Shown here piece by piece: positions 59,743-64,000 of a stretch of DNA of 64,000 bases. The position numbers and the translations under genes were made by a program. Each line of letters begins with the position of its first letter. Within the stretch, counting starts at the first letter, position 1. A model generated the notes under the pieces. That model was not told the DNA's origin. It saw only the letters and a list, made by a program, of their open reading frames with translations, and searched no databases. The stretch is from Woeseiaceae bacterium (GTDB taxonomy: Bacteria; Pseudomonadota; Gammaproteobacteria; Steroidobacterales; Woeseiaceae): NCBI GenBank assembly GCA_021773095.1, contig JAJFKR010000040.1, forward strand, positions 19,440 through 83,439. Reading direction: 5' to 3'.

Positions 59743-60495
59743 TCAGGACTTTTTGTCGCTTGTATCGCGGTCTAGCAAATCAGGTTCGCCGACGGCCGCG
59801 ATTATGCTCTGGCGGCAGGCTTCTGCGAGCTTCCTGGAAGAAGCGTAGGCGTCATCGCCGGGTGCAAAAGCCGGCAGGATATCGATGACGAGATCCGCAA
59901 GTCGTGGCAGGTGTCGCCCCGAGGGCATCATTGCACGGCTGCCCAGGATTGCCACTGGTACTACCGGCATATTGCTCTTGATGGCGGCAACGAAGGCGCC
60001 AGGGCGAAATCGCCCAACGCCTCGCTCAAGAAGAAACGTGCCCTCCGGGAAGAATCCCAGTGATTCTCCTTCCTGAGCTGCTTTGACGAGCTGCCGCGCA
60101 TCGCGGGAACTACCGACGGTTTCCTTTCGCTCGACAAATTTCGCGCCGGATCGGCGCAACAGGAAATGGACAACCGGTATGTCTCGCATTTCACCTTTAA
60201 TGACGAACCTGAATCGCGCCGGCAAATAACCGTTCAACAGCGGGCCGTCGACATAGCTGGCGTGATTTGCGACCACGACACAGCTATCCAGCGGCAAATT
60301 GTCGATGCCGTGCAGCGTGACCTTAACGCCAGCCAAAACGAAGATCATCCTGGCCGCAAACGTGACCAACCGCTGCCTTCGATAACGCCCGGGGACCAGT
60401 AACGCGACAATCAGCGAAAAAAGGCAGACCAGCGCAAAACAGGCCCAGGCCCAAAGGCCCCAGAGGAAATTAGTGACGTATGTGACCCAGTTCAC
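59743..60495 (-). CDS. Lysophospholipid acyltransferase family protein (PlsC-like)
   Basis: 'CVVVANHASYVDGPLLNGYLP' (NHxxxxD), 'SLGFFPEGTFLLERGVGRFRPGAFVAAI'. Confidence 0.92.
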   Translation of the reverse strand: MNWVTYVTNFLWGLWAWACFALVCLFSLIVALLVPGRYRRQRLVTFAARMIFVLAGVKVTLHGIDNLPLDSCVVVANHASYVDGPLLNGYLPARFRFVIKGEMRDIPVVHFLLRRSGAKFVERKETVGSSRDARQLVKAAQEGESLGFFPEGTFLLERGVGRFRPGAFVAAIKSNMPVVPVAILGSRAMMPSGRHLPRLADLVIDILPAFAPGDDAYASSRKLAEACRQSIIAAVGEPDLLDRDTSDKKS

Positions 60496-60693
60496 CTTAT
60501 GTTAATGCCTTATCGATTCTGTGACAGCGGTCACGCCTTGCTTCCAACGTCGTGCCCATACTCATAAACCTTGATAAATCCGTCGCTTGGCGGTGCATCG
60601 ACAATCTTGCCGGGAGTCGGAACGGCGTATGCTACCAGTCCGACAGCCCGGTTGGCAGATGTATCGCAGCAAAGGATTGCGCGACTATAAAAG

Positions 60694-61638
60694 ATGGACG
60701 TTATGGGTAGTAGTAACAAGCAAAACACGCCAGAGTCATTGACTGTCACTCGTTCGGAGGAACTGGTGGACCAATTCCTCGATGCCATATGGATGGAGCG
60801 AGGACTGTCCAAGAATACTCTGGGTGCCTATCGTGCTGATCTGATGACACTGGCCCGTGCTCTTGCCGAAAAAAGCAGGACGATTGATAAGGCCGAGAAA
60901 TCCGATTTGCTGGATTTTATTGCCACACGTGTTGAAAGTGGTGCGAAGCCCCGTTCTACCGCCCGCCAGCTGTCCAGTTTCCGCCGTTTCTTCCGTTACA
61001 TTGTGCGCGAAGGTATGCGAGTTGACGATCCGACCGCAGACATCGAAATGCCGCGCATTGGTCGCTCATTGCCGAAGTCACTGTCTGAGGAAGAAGTCGA
61101 CTCATTGTTAAATGCTCCGAATACCGATGAGCCGCTGGGCCATCGCGACCGGGCGATGCTTGAGTTGCTGTATGCAACCGGACTCAGAGTTTCGGAGTTG
61201 ATTAACCTCAAGTTATCTCAGGTCAATTTCAATCAGGGTGTCCTGCGAATCGTCGGTAAGGGCGATCGTGAACGCCTGATTCCGGTGGGTGAAGAATCCC
61301 AAACCTGGTTAAAAGAATTCATCAACGGTCCGCGCATGGAGATTCTCCTTGAGCGTCAGACTGATTACATGTTCCCGACCCGCCGTGGCGATCGCATGAC
61401 CCGCCAGGCTTTTTGGCACATTATCAAGCGCTACGCCGAAAAAGCCGGCGTGCGCCAGAAAATGTCACCGCACAGCTTGCGCCATGCGTTCGCGACACAC
61501 CTCCTTAATCGGGGTGCTGATTTGCGAGTTTTGCAGATGTTGCTGGGGCACAGCGATCTGTCTACGACGCAAATCTATACGCATGTGGCTCGTGAGCGGC
61601 TTAAGGATCTGCACGGCGAACACCACCCGCGTGGCTAA
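60694..61638 (+). CDS. xerD: Site-specific tyrosine recombinase XerD
   Basis: 'MLELLYATGLRVSELINLKLSQVN', 'SPHSLRHAFATHLLNRGADLRVLQMLLGHSDLSTTQIYTHV'; followed by dsbC. Confidence 0.95.
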   Translation: MDVMGSSNKQNTPESLTVTRSEELVDQFLDAIWMERGLSKNTLGAYRADLMTLARALAEKSRTIDKAEKSDLLDFIATRVESGAKPRSTARQLSSFRRFFRYIVREGMRVDDPTADIEMPRIGRSLPKSLSEEEVDSLLNAPNTDEPLGHRDRAMLELLYATGLRVSELINLKLSQVNFNQGVLRIVGKGDRERLIPVGEESQTWLKEFINGPRMEILLERQTDYMFPTRRGDRMTRQAFWHIIKRYAEKAGVRQKMSPHSLRHAFATHLLNRGADLRVLQMLLGHSDLSTTQIYTHVARERLKDLHGEHHPRG

Positions 61639-61746
61639 TGCGTTTCGGTGTTGCTGACTCGTCTGATAGACTTCGCGATCTCACGGAACCGCTAGCACAC
61701 GAAACGGTCCCATAATTCGGGTCTTTGTCGTTCAGGAATTGCCTAC

Positions 61747-62496
61747 ATGAGTCGTACCACATCCGTTTCTTACTCATTTTTGATCATTGCTTCAATGGTC
61801 AGCGGACCCGTATTCGCGGCTGAAGACCCGGCCCTTGAAGAGGTCCGCAACAAGATAGATGCGATGTTCCCGGAAATTGGCGGCGAGAATGTCAACGGCA
61901 GTCCGGTCGATGGCTGGTACACCATTCAAAAGGGCTCAATTGTTGCGTACATATCTGCGGACGGTCGTTACCTGCTGCAAGGCGATATGATTGATCTTGA
62001 TCAGCAAACGAATCTTAGCGAGCAGGCCAGATCACAATCCCGCCTGAAGTTGATATCGTCGGTCAGTGATGACGAGGTCATTCTGTTCTCGCCGGCTGAC
62101 GTCAAACATTCAATAACCGTGTTTACCGATGTCGAATGCACATACTGCCGCAAGCTGCACAGTCAAATAGATGACTATCTTGCAGAAGGCATTGAGATTC
62201 GATACATGCTGTATCCGCGCGGTGGACCCGCGTCGTCTTCATGGAGCACATCAGAAAACGTCTGGTGTGCCAGAGATCGCAACAGCGCATTGACGGCGGC
62301 GAAGCTGAGTCGTGATTTCGAATCCCGGAAGTGCGACAAGTCGATGATTTCGATGCACTACAAAACGGGACAGAATGTAGGCCTGTCGGGCACGCCAGCG
62401 ATCGTACTTGAGGATGGCACACTGCTCAGTGGTTACCTGCCGCCAGCCGCTCTGGCCGCCCGTCTGCAACAGGTTCAGCAGTCGGCAGCGAACTAG
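61747..62496 (+). CDS. dsbC: Thiol:disulfide interchange protein DsbC
   Basis: Signal peptide; 'ITVFTDVECTYCRKLHSQID' CxxC; 'GLSGTPAIVLEDGTLLSGYLPP'. Confidence 0.93.
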   Translation: MSRTTSVSYSFLIIASMVSGPVFAAEDPALEEVRNKIDAMFPEIGGENVNGSPVDGWYTIQKGSIVAYISADGRYLLQGDMIDLDQQTNLSEQARSQSRLKLISSVSDDEVILFSPADVKHSITVFTDVECTYCRKLHSQIDDYLAEGIEIRYMLYPRGGPASSSWSTSENVWCARDRNSALTAAKLSRDFESRKCDKSMISMHYKTGQNVGLSGTPAIVLEDGTLLSGYLPPAALAARLQQVQQSAAN

Positions 62497-62513
62497 GCGC
62501 CGGGTATTCCAGG

Positions 62514-63047
62514 TCAGGACTTCGAGCGTCTGAGCTCGTGGAAGTGCACGCCGTTATTTTCGCCGCGATCTTCAAAGTACTTCCTGAGCGCGAACTCGCC
62601 ACTGTGAAACGCGAGTTCGTCCCAGGGGATTTCATCCTCGCTGAATAGCTGCGTATCCAGACTTTCTTCACCGACACCAAATCCGCCGACAAGTTTGCCG
62701 CAGAAAAATATGTGCACCTGGCCCGCGTCAACAACATCGACCGAGGCAAACTGGTGGCTGATATCGACCGTCGCACATGCCTCTTCGAGCGTCTCTCGAG
62801 CGGCGCCGCCTGCCAGTGTCTCACCGAGCTCCATGAATCCTGCAGGAATCGTCCAGAATCCGTAGCGCGGCTCGATCGATCGTTTACAGAGCAGTATTTT
62901 GCCTTCGCTCTCGACAATACAGCCGACAACGATCAACGGGTTTTGATAATGAACGGTCCCACAATCGTCACAGATCGCTCGCTCGCGATTGTCGTCGTTG
63001 GGGACTCTGCGGCTGATGGCACCGCCACAACTTGAACAGAAATTCAT
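62514..63047 (-). CDS. NUDIX hydrolase with N-terminal zinc ribbon
   Basis: 'NFCSSCGGAI...ICDDCGTVHYQNPLIVVGCIVE' and Nudix box 'GFMELGETLAGGAARETLEEACA'. Confidence 0.92.
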   Translation of the reverse strand: MNFCSSCGGAISRRVPNDDNRERAICDDCGTVHYQNPLIVVGCIVESEGKILLCKRSIEPRYGFWTIPAGFMELGETLAGGAARETLEEACATVDISHQFASVDVVDAGQVHIFFCGKLVGGFGVGEESLDTQLFSEDEIPWDELAFHSGEFALRKYFEDRGENNGVHFHELRRSKS

Positions 63048-63233
63048 ATTGTCGGCCAGTATGGGTCGCGGCAACCGTACAAGACCGCACTGGAATCCAC
63101 AACCTTTCGGCTTCAATGCGGTGTCGCTAGTGGCTCGAAATTACAGATGAAAAGTCTTCTACTATGATTAGCCTGATTAAGGGAGAGCCGCTATGAGAAG
63201 ACGACACACTGTTGTGCGAGAAGGGGCAAGGAA

Positions 63234-63527
63234 ATGAGCAAGTATCGAGATGAACTGCCGCAATTGTCCGGCGGACTGTTTTTAACTGACGGCGGAATTG
63301 AAACCGATCTCATATTCAATCACGGCATCGAAATCCGGGAATTTGCGGCGCATACACTCCTGCCCGATGCTGGTGGCCGTGAAGCAGTTGCTCACTATCT
63401 CCGCGGATACCTCAGACTCGCGAACGAGTACGATGCCGTGGCTAAATGTTTTTGGCGCTTGCTGCGGTGCCGATCTGCGTCATGTCGCGGAGATAGCGAA
63501 GGCGGTGAGTCGCTAGTTCTACAATGA
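63234..63527 (+). pseudogene. Internally deleted homocysteine S-methyltransferase remnant
   Basis: Frame of 63234 gives N-terminal 'LSGGLFLTDGGIETDLIFNHGIEIREFAAHTLL'; the +1 frame (ORF 63298..63516) gives C-terminal zinc-site-like 'WLNVFGACCGADLRHVAEIAKAVSR'. Confidence 0.8.
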
Positions 63528-63572
63528 AATAGCACTTAACTCATTGTTTTGTAATTGTTTTTCAGTATAATA

Positions 63573-63588
63573 CTGTATACAATACCAG
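63573..63588. promoter_or_regulatory. Putative LexA (SOS) box
   Basis: CTGTATACAATACCAG fits CTGT-N8-(A/C)CAG; 26 bp before the start of the DUF222-like CDS. Confidence 0.65.
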
Positions 63589-63613
63589 TAGTCTCCTATC
63601 ACAAGGAAGTGCC

Positions 63614-64000
63614 ATGAAAGCCGCCACTGACCTCGCTCCGATCGAAGATCTCGATCGTAATATTCTCACTCTCTGTAAGCACATCAATGCCGCAACTTAT
63701 GAGTTGCTGGTCCTCATCCGTGAGTTCGATGAACGGGCCGGTTGGCTGAAGTGGGGCCTTGAGAACTGTGCCGAGTGGCTGGCGTATCGGTGTGACTTTA
63801 GTATGACCACAGCCCTTGAGAAGGTGCGGGTTGCCCATGCTTTAAAGACACTGCCGGGCATTTGTGAAGCATTCGCCTCCGGGGAGTTGTCGTATTCGAA
63901 AGTACGGGCCCTGACACGCGTGGCGAATAAAGGCAACGAAGAGGATTTACTGGTGTTTGCTCTTCGTTCCACAGCAACCCACGTGGCCGAGCGATGCCGT
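63614..64000 (+). CDS. DUF222/13E12-repeat-like protein (often HNH endonuclease), truncated by window edge
   Basis: My translation from ATG 63614: MKAATDLAPIEDLDRNILTLCKHINAATYELLVLIREFDERAGWLKWGLENCAEWLAYRCDFSMTTALEKVRVAHALKTLPGICEAFASGELSYSKVRALTRVANKGNEEDLLVFALRSTATHVAERCR; open to the window end. Confidence 0.8.
   Translation, partial: MKAATDLAPIEDLDRNILTLCKHINAATYELLVLIREFDERAGWLKWGLENCAEWLAYRCDFSMTTALEKVRVAHALKTLPGICEAFASGELSYSKVRALTRVANKGNEEDLLVFALRSTATHVAERCR

Noticed and set aside
60694-61638. Tyrosine recombinase considered as an integrase of a mobile element
   Set aside because: Sequence and the xerD-dsbC gene order fit chromosomal XerD; no attachment-site repeats or tRNA are adjacent.

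Overview
The window is a bacterial chromosome segment, probably from a marine-type gammaproteobacterium (inferred from gene content; no rRNA or other marker is present). About 50 protein-coding genes are recognisable. No tRNA, rRNA, CRISPR array or intact transposon was seen. Housekeeping parts include queF, cyanophycin metabolism (cphB-cphA plus a Mur-ligase-only cphA paralogue), a Pit-type phosphate transporter with its DUF47 partner, ggt, agmatinase, thrS, glnS, moaA-moaC-mobA-moaD-moaE, gpmA, a large NAD-glutamate dehydrogenase, zapE, ETF-QO, beta-oxidation genes, xerD and dsbC. The most interesting region is about 8.4-23.5 kb. It has three tandem flavin-dependent (tryptophan-type) halogenases with intact catalytic motifs, divergent from two paralogous TonB-dependent receptors. 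It is bracketed by a sulfotransferase-like gene on one side. On the other side are a standalone Asp/Asn-hydroxylase-like 2OG oxygenase with a Cys-rich tail and a sulfotransferase-hydroxylase-TPR fusion protein. I propose this as a candidate uptake/modification system of unknown substrate. Other signals: a LexA/SOS-box-like site upstream of a DUF222/13E12-like gene at the right edge, an internally deleted homocysteine S-methyltransferase pseudogene, a dispersed palindromic repeat whose TAG supplies gene stop codons, a degenerate-receiver/TonB fusion, and a secreted-domain NhaC fusion. All calls come from reading the sequence; no database search was run.
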